From: DASUNQ01 sp044866775
Lineage (GTDB): Bacteria; Acidobacteriota; Thermoanaerobaculia; Multivoradales; UBA5704
Direction of reading: 5' to 3'
Assembly (NCBI GenBank): GCA_044866775.1
Contig: JBIOUG010000162.1
Coordinates: 8,614 to 72,613 of the forward strand
Length of the DNA stretch: 64,000 nucleotides
The position numbers and the translations under genes are program-made. Shown piece by piece: positions 18,901-30,900 of the stretch; position 1 is the stretch's first letter; the number at the start of each line of letters is the position of its first letter. The notes under the pieces are model-generated. The model was not told the DNA's origin and made no database searches. It saw only the letters and a program-made list of their open reading frames with translations.

Positions 18901-21900
18901 GCGCTGCGCACCCTCTTCGCGGTCCCCACGGTGGCGGGCCAGGCGGAAGTCGTCGAGAGGTCGCGCAGCAGCTCGAGAGCGGGCGGGGAGCCCTCCGTCC
19001 TCCTGCCGACCGTGCAGCCGGACGCCGAGCGGCTGTACGAGAGCTTCCCCTTGACCGACGTGCAACGGGCCTACTGGGTCGGCCGCACCGACGCCCTCGA
19101 GCTGGGGAACGTGGCCACCCACACCTACACCGAGATCGACGTCGTCGGCCTCGCCCTCGAGCGCCTCGAGCGAGCGTTGCAGCGGGTCATCGACCGGCAG
19201 CACATGCTGCGGGCGATCGTGCTGCCGGACGGCCGGCAGCAGATCCTCGCCTCGGTCTCACCCTACTGGATCGAGGTCCTGGACTTGACCGGCAGCGCGG
19301 TCGAGCGCTCACGGGACGCGCTGTCGAGCATCCGGGAGCGGATGTCCCACCAGGTCCTGCCGAGCGACCGCTGGCCCCTGTTCGAGGTACGTGCGTCACG
19401 CCTCGACGGCGGGAAGATCCGACTGCACTTCAGCTTCGACTTTCTCCTCGGAGACGCCTGGAGCTTCCGCGTGCTCTTCTCGGAGTTGGCGCGCTTCTAC
19501 GTCGAGCCGGAGGCCGAGCTGGCGCCACTCGAGCTGTCCTTCCGCGACTACGTCCTGGCCGAACAGGCGCTCGCGGGCTCCGAGCTCCACCGCCGCTCCC
19601 TGGAGTACTGGCGGAGCCGTCTCGCCAGCTTGCCGCCCGGGCCCGAGCTGCCGCTCGCCAGGCACCCGGCGCAGATCCGGCGCCCCAGGTTCGTCCGGCG
19701 CGCCCATCGCCTCGACGCCGCAGGCTGGGCCAGCCTCAAGGCGCGGGCCGCCAGGTTCGGGCTGACCCCGTCGGGAGCCCTGCTGGCGGCATTCGCGGAG
19801 GCTCTCGCGAGGTGGAGCAAGAGCCCGCGCTTCACGCTCACCCTGACGCTGTTCAGGCGGCTCCCGATGCATCCCCAGGTCGACCAGTTGATCGGCGACT
19901 TCACGTCGCTGACCCTGCTCGAGGTGGACTGTTCCGGCGACGAGCCATTCGTGAGCCGCGCCCGCCGGCTCCAGGGCCGGCTCTTCGAAGACCTCGATCA
20001 TCGCTACGTCAGCGGCGTCCAGGTGCTGCGCGAGCTCGCCGTTCTCAGAGGCCAGGGGCAGGGCGGAACGATGCCCGTCGTGTTCACCAGCCTCCTGGGA
20101 CTGGCGGCGCGCGGCGACGAGAGCGCCGCGCCGCCCGACGAGCTGGCGCGGCTCGAGGGCGAGGTGATCTACAGCATCAGCCAGACCCCGCAGGTATGGC
20201 TGGACCACCAGGTGGCCGAGGTCGACGGCGAGCTGTCCTGCAACTGGGATGTCGTCGAGGAGCTATTCCCCGAGGGGTTGGTGGAGGATCTCTTCGTTGC
20301 CTACTGCCGGCTCGTGGAGCGCTTGGTGCAGGGCGAGGAGGCGTGGAGCGAGCCGTCGCCGCTGCCGCTCGTCGCTGCTCCGACCGCCAGCGATGCCCTG
20401 GACTTTCCGCCGCCGTGCGCGACGCTGCATGGCCTCTTCCTCGCGCAGGTCGGGGAGCGGCCCGGCCGGACGGCGGTGGTGAGCCGCGGCAGAGCCATCA
20501 CCTACGCGGAGCTGGATGGCATCTCTGCCGCGCTGGCGACACGGCTGCGGCGGCTCGGCGCCCGGCCCGGCCGGATGGTGGCGGTCGTCATGGAGAAGGG
20601 GTGGGAACAGGTGGCGGCCGTGCTCGGCGTGCTGCGGTGTGGCGCGGCGTACCTTCCGGTGGATTCCGCGCTGCCCCGCGAGCGCCGCTGGCAGTTGATG
20701 GAGCAGGGCGGGGCAGAGGTGGCCCTCACCCAGCCCTGGCTGGAGGAGAGCCTGGATTGGCCGGAGTGGGTCAAGCGGGTGGGGGTCACCGGGGACCAGG
20801 ACGCCAGTGAAGACGGGGAGCCGGCCGCCTGCGCGGTGTCGCCCGAGAACCTGGCCTACGTGATCTTCACCTCCGGGTCCACCGGGCTGCCCAAGGGGGT
20901 CATGATCGACCACCGGGGAGCGGTCAACACGATCCTCGACGTCAATCGCCGCTTCGGCGTCGGGCCCGAGGATCGGGTGCTGGCGGTGTCGTCGCTGAGC
21001 TTCGACCTGTCGGTCTACGACGTCTTCGGCCTGTTGGCGGCCGGCGGCACGGTGGTGATGGCCGACGCGTCGCCGGCGCCCGACCCCGAGGGCTGGCTCG
21101 AGCTCATGGCCCGCGAGCAGGTCACGATCTGGAACTCGGTCCCCGCCCTGATGGAGATCCTGGTGGAGGGCCCCGGCGCCGCGGCCGGCGGCCTGCCCGG
21201 CTCGCTGCGGCTGGTCCTGCTGAGCGGTGACTGGATCCCGCTGGCTCTGCCCGCCCGTATCGCGGGGCTCGCGACCCGCGCGAGCGTGGTGAGCCTGGGC
21301 GGCGCGACCGAAGCCTCGATCTGGTCGATTCTCCATCCGATCGACGGGGTGGACCCGGCCTGGAAGAGCATCCCGTACGGCCGCGCCATGGTGAACCAGT
21401 CCGTGCAGGTGCTCGACGGCAGGCTCGACCCCCGCCCGGCCGGTGTCCCCGGCGAGCTGTACATCGGAGGCATCGGCGTGGCGCAGGGCTACTGGCGCGA
21501 CGAGGAAAGGACCGGAGCGAGCTTCGTCACGCACCCGCGCACGGGAGAACGCCTCTACCGCACCGGGGACCTCGGCCGGTATCTGCCGAACGGCGAGATC
21601 GAGTTCCTCGGCCGCGAGGATCACCAGGTCAAGATCGGCGGCCATCGCATCGAGCTGGGGGAGATCGAGGCTGCGCTCGACCAGCACCCCGCGGTGCAGA
21701 GCTGCGTCGTCACGGCGCATGGCCCGGATCGCGAGCGGCGGCGGCTGGTGGCCTACGTCGTCCTCGACCAGGCTCGCGCGGTGGGCGACGCGGACGAGCT
21801 GGAGGGGTTCCTGGGCTCGAAGCTCCCCGGCTACATGGTTCCCGCCGTCTTCGTCGCGCTCGATGCCCTGCCCCTGACCCCCAACGGCAAGGTGGACCGG

Positions 21901-24900
21901 CGGGCGCTGCCGTCGCCGGACCTCCCGCAGAGCACGAGCTCCGCGGCCCCGCCCTCGCCTGCCGAGGCGACCATCGCCGGCATCTGGGCCGACGTGCTGG
22001 GGCTCGCTCAGGTGGGAGTGCAGGAGGATTTCTTCGCCCTGGGTGGCGACTCCCTGCAGGCGACGCGCGTGGCGGCGCGGGTGCGCGCCGCCTTCGGCGT
22101 CGAGCTGTCGCTGCGCCAGTTCTTCGAGGCGCCCACGGTGGCCGCCCTCGCGGCGCGGCTGGAGACGGCCGGCCGACTGCCGAGCGCGCTGCGGCCCCCG
22201 CCGATCGCTCGGGCGCCGCGGCACGACAGGATGCCGCTCTCGTTCGGTCAGGAGCGGCTCTGGTTCCTCGACCAGCTCGAGCCGGGCAACGCGGCCTACA
22301 GCATGCCGGGGGCGGTGCTGCTGAGCGGACGCCTCGACCGCGCCGCCCTGGCCGCGAGCTTGGCTGAAGTCGTGCGCCGGCACGAGGTGCTCCGCACGAC
22401 GTTCCCGTTCGCCGGCGAGGGCCCGGTGCAGGAGATCTCCCCGCCGTCCCAATACGGGTTGCCGCTGCCGCTCGTGGACCTCTCGGGCCTGCCGGCGTCG
22501 GCGCGTGAGCGCGCGGCACGGCGGATCGCGCGCGAGGAGGCCGCGCGGCCGTTCGACCTCCGGCGTGGACCCCTGGTGCGCACCCGCCTGCTCCGCCTCG
22601 CCCCCGAGGACCATGCCCTGCTCTGGAACACCCACCACATCGTCTCCGACGGCTGGTCGGTGGGTGTGATCTTCGTGCGCGAGCTGGCGGCCCTCTACGC
22701 CGCCTTCGCGCAGGGACTCCCTTCGCCGCTTGCCGAGCCCCCGATCCAGTACGCCGATTACGCGGTCTGGCAGCGCGACTGGCTGGCGGGGGAGACCCTC
22801 GAGGGGCTGCTCGGCTACTGGCGTGAGCGCCTGGCCGGAGCGCCGGCAGGGCTCGTGCTACCGGCGGATCGCCCGCGCCCGGCGGTGCTGAGCTCGCTCG
22901 GCGGCTATCGCAGCTTCCACCTGCCGCAGGGGACCGTGGGCTCGCTCGGCGAGCTGGCGCGGAGCCAGAGGGCGACGCCTTTCATGGCCCTCGTCGCCGG
23001 CTTCGCGGCGCTGCTCCAGCGCTACAGCGGCGAGGCGGACGTGCTGATCGGCACGCCGACCGCCAACCGCGATCACCTCGAGGTGGAGGATCTGATCGGC
23101 TTCTTCGCCAACACCCTGGTCTTGCGTCTGGACCTCTCCGGCGCGCCCAGCTTCCGCGAGCTGATCGCGCGCTCCCGCGAGGTGGCCCTCGGCGCCTTCG
23201 CACACCAGGACATGCCCTTCGAGAAGCTGGTCGAGGCGCTGCAGCCGGAGCGTAGCCTCGCCCGCACGCCGCTGTTCCAGGTGATGTTCGTCCTCCAGAA
23301 CGCCGTCGCCGGACCCCTCGAGCTGCCCGGGCTCACCCTGGCCCCGCTGCCACTCGAGATGGCGACGTCGAAGCTCGATCTCACGCTCGACCTGGTCGAG
23401 ACGGCGGACGAGATCTTCGGGACCTTCGAGTTCAGCGCCGACGTCTTCGATCCGGCGACCGTCGACCGCATGGCTGGCCACCTCGCGCGGCTCCTCGCCG
23501 GGGCCTCTGCCGATCCCGACCGGCAGGTCTCCCGCCTGCCGCTGTTGACCGAATCCGAGCAGCGGCAACTGGCCGAGTGGAACGACACCAGCCGTGATAA
23601 TGGGCCGGAGGTCTGGATCCATGAGCTCTTCGCGGCGTGCGCCGCTGCGGACCCGGAGGCGGTGGCGCTGGTCTACGAAGGCGAGGAGCTGAGCTACGGT
23701 GCGTTGAACCGGCGGGCGAATCACCTCGCGCACCGGCTCATGACGCTCGGCGTCGGGCCGGACGTTGCCGTCGGCGTCTGCGCGGAGCGCTCCCCCGAGC
23801 TGGTGGCCGCGTTGCTCGCGGTGCTCAAGGCCGGCGGCGCCTACCTCCCGCTCGATCCCGAGTACCCGCGCGAGCGCCTGGCCTTGATGATGGAGGACTC
23901 CCAGGTCCCCGTCCTGCTCGCCCAGGAGCGCCTGCTCGATCGCCTGCCGCCGCATCGCGGTCGGCTGGTGCCGCTCGATGCCGCCGCGGCAGAGGCGATC
24001 GACGCCCCGCCGCGGCGCGTGGGTGGCGCGAACCTCGCCTACGTGCTGTATACCTCGGGCTCGACCGGGCGGCCGAAGGGGGTCATGGTCCCGCACCTGG
24101 GCATCCGCAACCGGCTGCTCTGGATGCAGGAGGCCTATGAGCTCACGGCCGCCGACCGGGTCGTCCAGAAGACGCCGTTCTCCTTCGACGTCTCGGTGTG
24201 GGAGTTCTTCTGGCCGCTCCTTTGCGGCGCCCGCCTGGTCGTCGCGCGACCCGGGGGGCATCGCGACAGCTCCTACCTGGCCGAGCTGATCCAGGCAACG
24301 GGTGCGACGGTCGTCCATTTCGTCCCCTCCATGCTGCGGGCCTTCGTCGACGAGCCGCGGGCCGCTCGCTGCGGGTCTCTGCGCCTGATCGTCTGCAGCG
24401 GCGAGGCGCTGCCGTCCGACCTCCGGGACCGCGCCCTCGCCCTCTTCCCGAACGCCGAGCTGCACAACCTCTACGGCCCAACCGAGGCTGCCGTGGACGT
24501 CACGGCCTGGGCCTGCGACCGCACGAGCGACCTCTCCGTCGTGCCGATCGGACGCCCGATCGCCAACACGGCGGTCTACGTGCTCGACCCGGATTGCGGC
24601 CCGCAGCCGGTGGGCGTGCCCGGCGAGCTCTGCCTCGGCGGCGTGCAGCTCGCGCGTGGCTACCTCGCCCGACCGGACCTCACGGCCGAGCGCTTCGCGC
24701 CCGATCCGTTCGACCTCGCCGGACAGGGGCCCGGCGCGCGTCTGTACCGCACCGGCGATCTCGTGCGCTGGTTGCCGGACGGGACCCTCGAGTTCCTCGG
24801 CCGCCTCGATCAGCAGGTCAAGGTGCGCGGCTTTCGCATCGAGCCGGGGGAGATCGAAGCCATCCTCCTCCAGCACGCGGCGGTCCGGGAGGTGGTGGTG

Positions 24901-27900
24901 GTGGCCCGCTGCGCGGAAGGCGATACCCGCCTCGCGGCATACCTCGTGGCCGCGGGCGCGCTTTCCATCGTGGAGCTGCGGGGCTTCGTCGCCGCCCGCG
25001 TGCCCGACTTCATGGTGCCCTCCTGGTTCGTGCAGCTGGCGGCGCTGCCGTACACGGCGAGCGGGAAGCTGGACCGAAAGGCGCTGCCGGCGCCCGAAGC
25101 CGCGGCCCTCCCTCGCGCCCAGTACGTGGCACCGCGCAACGGAGTGGAGGAGGTGGTGGCGGCCACCTGGGCGGCGATCCTCGCTCTCGGGCGGGTCGGC
25201 GTGAGTGACGACTTCTTCGCCCTGGGCGGGCACTCGCTGGCCGCCAGCCGGGTCGCGGCGCAGTTGCGGGAGGTCTTCGAGGTCGAGGTCCCCCTGCGGA
25301 GGTTCTTCGAAGCGCCGACGGTGGAGGCGATCGCCGCCGAGGTGACCGCACTGCTGGCGGCGGGTCAGCGGGCGCCGACTCCACCCATCGGACGGCAGCC
25401 GCGGGATCGGCCGCTGCCCCTTTCCTTCGCCCAGGAGCGGCTCTGGTTCCTGCACCTGCTGCAGCCCGCTAGCGCGGCCTACAGCATCCCCGTCGCCGTC
25501 CGCCTGCGCGGCGCCCTGGTCACTCGGGCGCTCGCCGCCGCCCTGGGCGAGGTCGTGCGGCGGCACGAGGTGCTGCGCTCGACCTACGGGTTCTCGGAGG
25601 CTGGTCCGGTGCAAAGGATCGGGCCGGCGCGGGAATGGGCGGCTCCTGAGGTGGACCTCGCTGCGCTGCCGCCGAGCCGGCGGGAGGAGGAGCTGCGGCG
25701 CCTGACCGTGGCGGAGGCTGCCCGCCCGTTCAATCTCAGCGCCGAGCCACCGCTGCGCGCGAGGCTGGTCCGTCTGGCAGATGAAGACCACGCGCTGCTG
25801 CTCAATCTCCATCACATCGCGGCGGACGGCTGGTCGATGGAGGTGCTGGTCGGAGAGGTGGGTGCGCTCTACGCGACCGCGATCGGCGGCTACCCGTCGC
25901 CGCTCCCCGAGCTGCCAATCCAGTACGGCGACTTCGCCTGCTGGCAGCGCTCCTGGCTGAGCGGCGAAGAGCTGGAGCGGCAGCTCGGCTACTGGCGTGC
26001 GCAGCTCTCGGGTGCGCCGTCGGCTCTCGATCTCGGCACCGATCGCCCGCGCCCGCCGGTGCAAACGTTCCGCGGCGCACAACGGAGCCGGGAGCTGTCT
26101 GCGCCCTTCAGCGCCGAGCTGCGGACGTTCGGCCTGAGGGAGCGCGCGACGCCCTTCATGGTCCTCCTGGCCACGTTCGGCGCCCTCCTGTCCCGTCGCG
26201 CCCGGCAGGAAGAGCTGGTGGTGGGCGTTCCGGTGGCTAACCGCCCGCGGGCGGAGCTCGAGCGGCTGATCGGGTTCTTCGTCAACACGCTGGCCCTGCG
26301 CCTTGACGTGGCGGGGGATCCGAGTTTCCGCAAGCTGCTCGGCCGGGTGCGGCGGACGGTGCTCGACGCGTACGCCCACCAGGGCCTGCCCTTCGAGAGG
26401 TTGATTCAGGAGCTCCATGTCGAGCGGGCCCTCGACCGCTCACCCCTGTTCCAGGTGATGCTGGTGCTGCAGAACGCGCCTGCCGCACGGCTGGAGGTGC
26501 CCGCGCTCAGCGCCAGTCTGCTGGAGGCGGAGAATCGGACCGCCAAATTCGAGCTCACTCTGAGCGTCGCCGAGGGTGGCAGGGGCTTCGCGCTGCTCGC
26601 GGAGTACAACACGGACCTGTTCGACGGCACGACCATCGATCGGTTGCTCGCCGATTTCGAGCGCCTACTTCGTGCCGCTGCCACGTCCCCTACGCTCGGC
26701 CTCGACGATCTCCCATGGCTCGACGAGGCGGAGCGGCATCAGCTCCTACGCGAGTGGAACGACACAGCCACCGCCGGGCCGAGGGGCGAAGGCTGGCTCC
26801 ACCGGCTGATCGCGGAACAGTGCGCAGCGTCGCCGGGCGCGCCGGCGGTGGAGTGCTGCGGGGAGTGGTTGAGCTACGGGGAGCTCGACGACCGAGCCCG
26901 GCGGCTCGCACGCGCGTTGCGGCGCTCGGGAGTGTGGCCCGAAGCGATCGTGGCGGTCGACATGGGCCGGTGCCTGGATCTCGTGCCGACCCTGCTGGGG
27001 ATCCTGAAAGCGGGCGGCGCCTACCTGCCCCTTGACCCGAGCTGGCCCGTCGCGCGGCGCTCCTTTATCCTGGCCGAGGCCGGCGCACGGGTGGTGATCC
27101 GCGGGGACACCGCGAGTGCACTGCTGACTAGCGATGGGCCGGTTGCCGGCCCGGGCGAGGCCCTAGGTGGGGAGGAGCCGGCCGACTCGGTCACCGGAGA
27201 GTCTCTCGCCTACGTGCTCTACACCTCGGGCTCGACGGGCGCTCCCAAGGGAGTGATGGTCACGCACCGCGGGCTGATCCACTACCTGGGCTGGTGCGTG
27301 CGGGCCTACGACCTGGGACCGGGAGGCCTGGTCCCGGTGCACTCGCCCGTGGGCTTCGACCTGACGGTAACCGGACTGTTCGCGCCACTGCTGGTGGGGG
27401 GAATGGTCTCGCTGCTCCCGGAAGGGGAGGAGTGGACCGCGCTCACGACCACACTCACGCGGGAGCCGCGCCTGGCCCTGCTCAAGGTGACTCCGGCCCA
27501 CCTCGGCATGCTCAACGCGCTGGTTCCGGCAGAGGACGTCGCCGGAAAACTGGGGGTTCTGGTGGTCGGAGGCGAAGCGCTGGAAGGCGAGGTCGTCTCA
27601 CCCTGGCTGTCCGGCATGCGAGGAGCGCGGGTGGTCAACGAGTATGGGCCTACCGAGACGGTTGTCAGCTGCGTCTACGAGCTGCCGCGGAAGGCGCTGT
27701 CGGGGCCAGTGCCGATCGGGCGTCCCGTCGCCGAAACCCGGCTGTACGTGCTCACCCCGCAGCGCGCGCCCGCGCCGTTGGGCGTGGTGGGAGAGCTGTT
27801 CATCGCCGGAGCCGGTCTGGCGCGGGGCTACCTGGCCCGACCCGACCTGACGGCGGAGAGGTTCCTGCCGGACCCCTTCGCGCAGGCGCCGGGCGAGCGC

Positions 27901-30900
27901 ATGTACCACACCGGCGATCTCGCCCGGTACCGCGTGGATGGGGAGCTCGAGTTCGTGGGCCGCGCCGATCATCAAATCAAGATCCGCGGCTATGGCATCG
28001 AGCTGGGAGAGACTGAAGCCGCCCTCGAACAGCACCCACGGGTTTCGCAGGCCCTCGTGCAGGCCCGCGAGGACCTCCCGGGCGACCGGCGACTGGTCGC
28101 TTACGTCGAGATCGCGGCGATCTGGCGCGAGGTGCTGCGCGTCGAACAGGTGGGCTTGCACGAGAACTTCTTCGACCTCGGTGGCCATTCGCTCTCCCTG
28201 GTGGAAGTCCGCCGTCGGTTGATGGAATTGGTCGGCCACGACATCTCGATGACGGAGATGTTCCGCTATCCCACGGTGGCCTCGCTAGCCGGCTTCCTCG
28301 CCGCGGACGGAGCGCCCGCCATGCGCCAGCCGGAAGTGGAGCGGGCAGCGGGCTCGGCCGAACGCCTGGAAGATCCGGCCATCGCAGTGGTCGGAATGAG
28401 CGGCCGCTTCCCGGGCGCGAGCTCGGTGCGCCAGTTCTGGCAGAACCTGCGGCGAGGCGTCGAGTCCATTTCCTTCTTCTCCGCCGAGGAGTTGCGCTCA
28501 GCGGGCATCCCGGCCGGGCTGCTGGCGAACCCCAACTACGTACGGGCGAGGGGTATCCTGGAGGAGGCCGATGCCTTCGATGCCCGGTTCTTCGGCTACA
28601 GCCCCCGCGAGGCCGAGCTGATTGATCCGCAGCATCGCGTGTTTCTGGAGTGCGCCTGGGAAGCGCTGGAGTCCGCCGGCTACGAGCCCGCGACCTACCC
28701 AGGCCGGATCGGGGTATTGGCCGGTGTCAGCGCCAGCACCTACTGGCTCCACCTGCTCTCGCATCCCGAGGTGGCGGTCTCGGTGGATCAGGCGGTGATC
28801 GCCAACGACAAGGACTTCCTGCCAACCCGGGTGTCGTACAAGCTGGGCCTCAGGGGACCCAGCATCAGCGTCCAGACCGCCTGCTCGACCTCTCTCGTTG
28901 CCGTTCACCTGGCCTGCCGCTGTCTGCGCGTCGGTGAAGCGGACATGGTCCTGGCAGGGGGTGCCTCGGTGCGCAGCGCGCAGCGCTCAGGGTACCTCTA
29001 CCAGGAAGGGGGGATCCTCTCCGCCGACGGCCACTGCCGGGCTTTCGACGCCCACGCGAGCGGCACGCTGCCGGGCGACGGCGTCGGCATTGTTCTTCTC
29101 AAGCGGTTGCAGGACGCGCTGGCGGCCGGAGATGAGATCCATGCCGTGATCTTGGGCTCGGCGATCAACAACGACGGTGGTCACAAGATCGGCTTCACGG
29201 CACCCAGTGTCGAGGGGCAGTCGGAGGTGATCCGGGCCGCTCTCGCCGAAGCCGGCGTGGGACCGGAGACGATCTCTTACGTGGAAGCCCACGGCACGGC
29301 GACCGCCCTCGGCGATCCGGTCGAGGCCGCTGCCCTGCTGGCGGCCTATGGTCGGGCGGAGGAGAGCGGCTGCGCCCTGGGGTCGGTGAAGACCAACATC
29401 GGTCATCTCGATGCCGCCGCCGGCATCGCCGGGCTGATCAAGACAGTGCTCGCCCTGGAGAACCGCTTGATTCCTCCGAGCTTGCACTTCACGAGGCCAA
29501 ACCCGGAAATCGACTTCAGTGGCCGCTTCCACGTCAATACCGAGCTGGCGCCGTGGCCTGCCGCGGCCGACAGACCGCGCCGTGCCGGTGTGAGCTCGTT
29601 CGGAATGGGCGGCACCAACGTCCACCTGATCCTCGAGGAGGCTCCACCGGTCGCGCCCTCGGGGCCCTGCCGTGCGTGGCAGCTGCTCGTGCTCTCCGCA
29701 AGGTCGCCCGAGGCGCTCGCTGCGGCCACCGCCAACCTGCACGCCTTCCTCGCCGGCAACGAGGAGTACGAGCTGGCGGATCTGGCCCATACGCTCCAGG
29801 TTGGCCGGCGGGCTTTCGAGCACCGCAGGGCAGTGATCTGCCGCGACCGCGGCGACGCCGCCCGCGCTCTCGAGGCCCTGGACCCGGAACGGGTCGCGAC
29901 GGGGGATGGCGAGCCCCGCAGGCGAAAGGTCTGTTTCCTCTTCCCGGGCCAAGGAAGCCAGCACCCCGGCATGGGGCGCGAGCTTTACGCGGCCGAGGCG
30001 GGCTTCCGCCGGCACGTCGATCTCTGCGCCAAGCTCCTCCTTCCGCGCCTCGGGCTCGACCTGCGCAGCCTCTTCGATCCAGGGCGCGCTCGCGATGATC
30101 TCGGCCCGCTCGAGATCGACGAGACCTGGCTTGCCCAGCCGGTTTTATTCGTCTGCGAGTACGCCCTGTCCAGGCTGTGGATGGAATGGGGCGTGCGGCC
30201 GGCGGCGATGGCAGGCCATAGCATCGGTGAGTATGTGGCTGCCTGCCTGGGCGGCGTCTTCTCCCTCGAGGAGGCGCTGGACCTTGTCGCCTTGCGCGGA
30301 CGGCTGATGCAGAGCTTGCCCCGCGGCAGGATGGTCGGCATCGCCCTGCCGGAGGAGGAGATCCGGTCGCTCTTGGGCGAGCGGCTCTCCGTGGCCGCGG
30401 TCAATGGGCCAAGCCTCTGCGTGGTATCCGGGCCGGCCGACGCCGTCGGCGAGTTGGAGGAGCGGCTCTCCGCCGCTGGCGTCCACTGCCGGGCGCTCGC
30501 GACCTCGCACGCGTTCCACTCGCGGATGATGGAGCCGATCCTCCAGCCGTTCGGCGACAGGCTGCGACGGATCGGCCTGCAGCCGCCGGAGATCCCGTTC
30601 CTGTCGAACCTGACGGGCACGTGGATCCGCCCGCAGGAGGCGACGGATCCGAACTACTGGACCCAGCACCTCCGACACACGGTCCGCTTCGCGGAGAACC
30701 TGCGGGAGCTACTGCGCGATCCGGAGTCCACTCTGCTCGAGGTCGGGCCGGGGAAGATCCTGAGCACCCTGGCCGGGCGACATCCGGACCGGGACGCCGG
30801 AGCCGCGATCGTTACGTCGTTGCCCGGCGCCGGCTCCGTGCACGGAGACGGGGCGGACCTCCTTGCGGCGCTGGGGAAGCTCTGGATCGCTGGGGTCGAG

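Noticed and set aside
22858..26418. 1186-codon open frame on the - strand across PKS/NRPS4
   Set aside because: It is the antisense shadow of conserved C, A and T domains in high-GC DNA; its translation has no domain and is Arg/Gly/Ala-rich.
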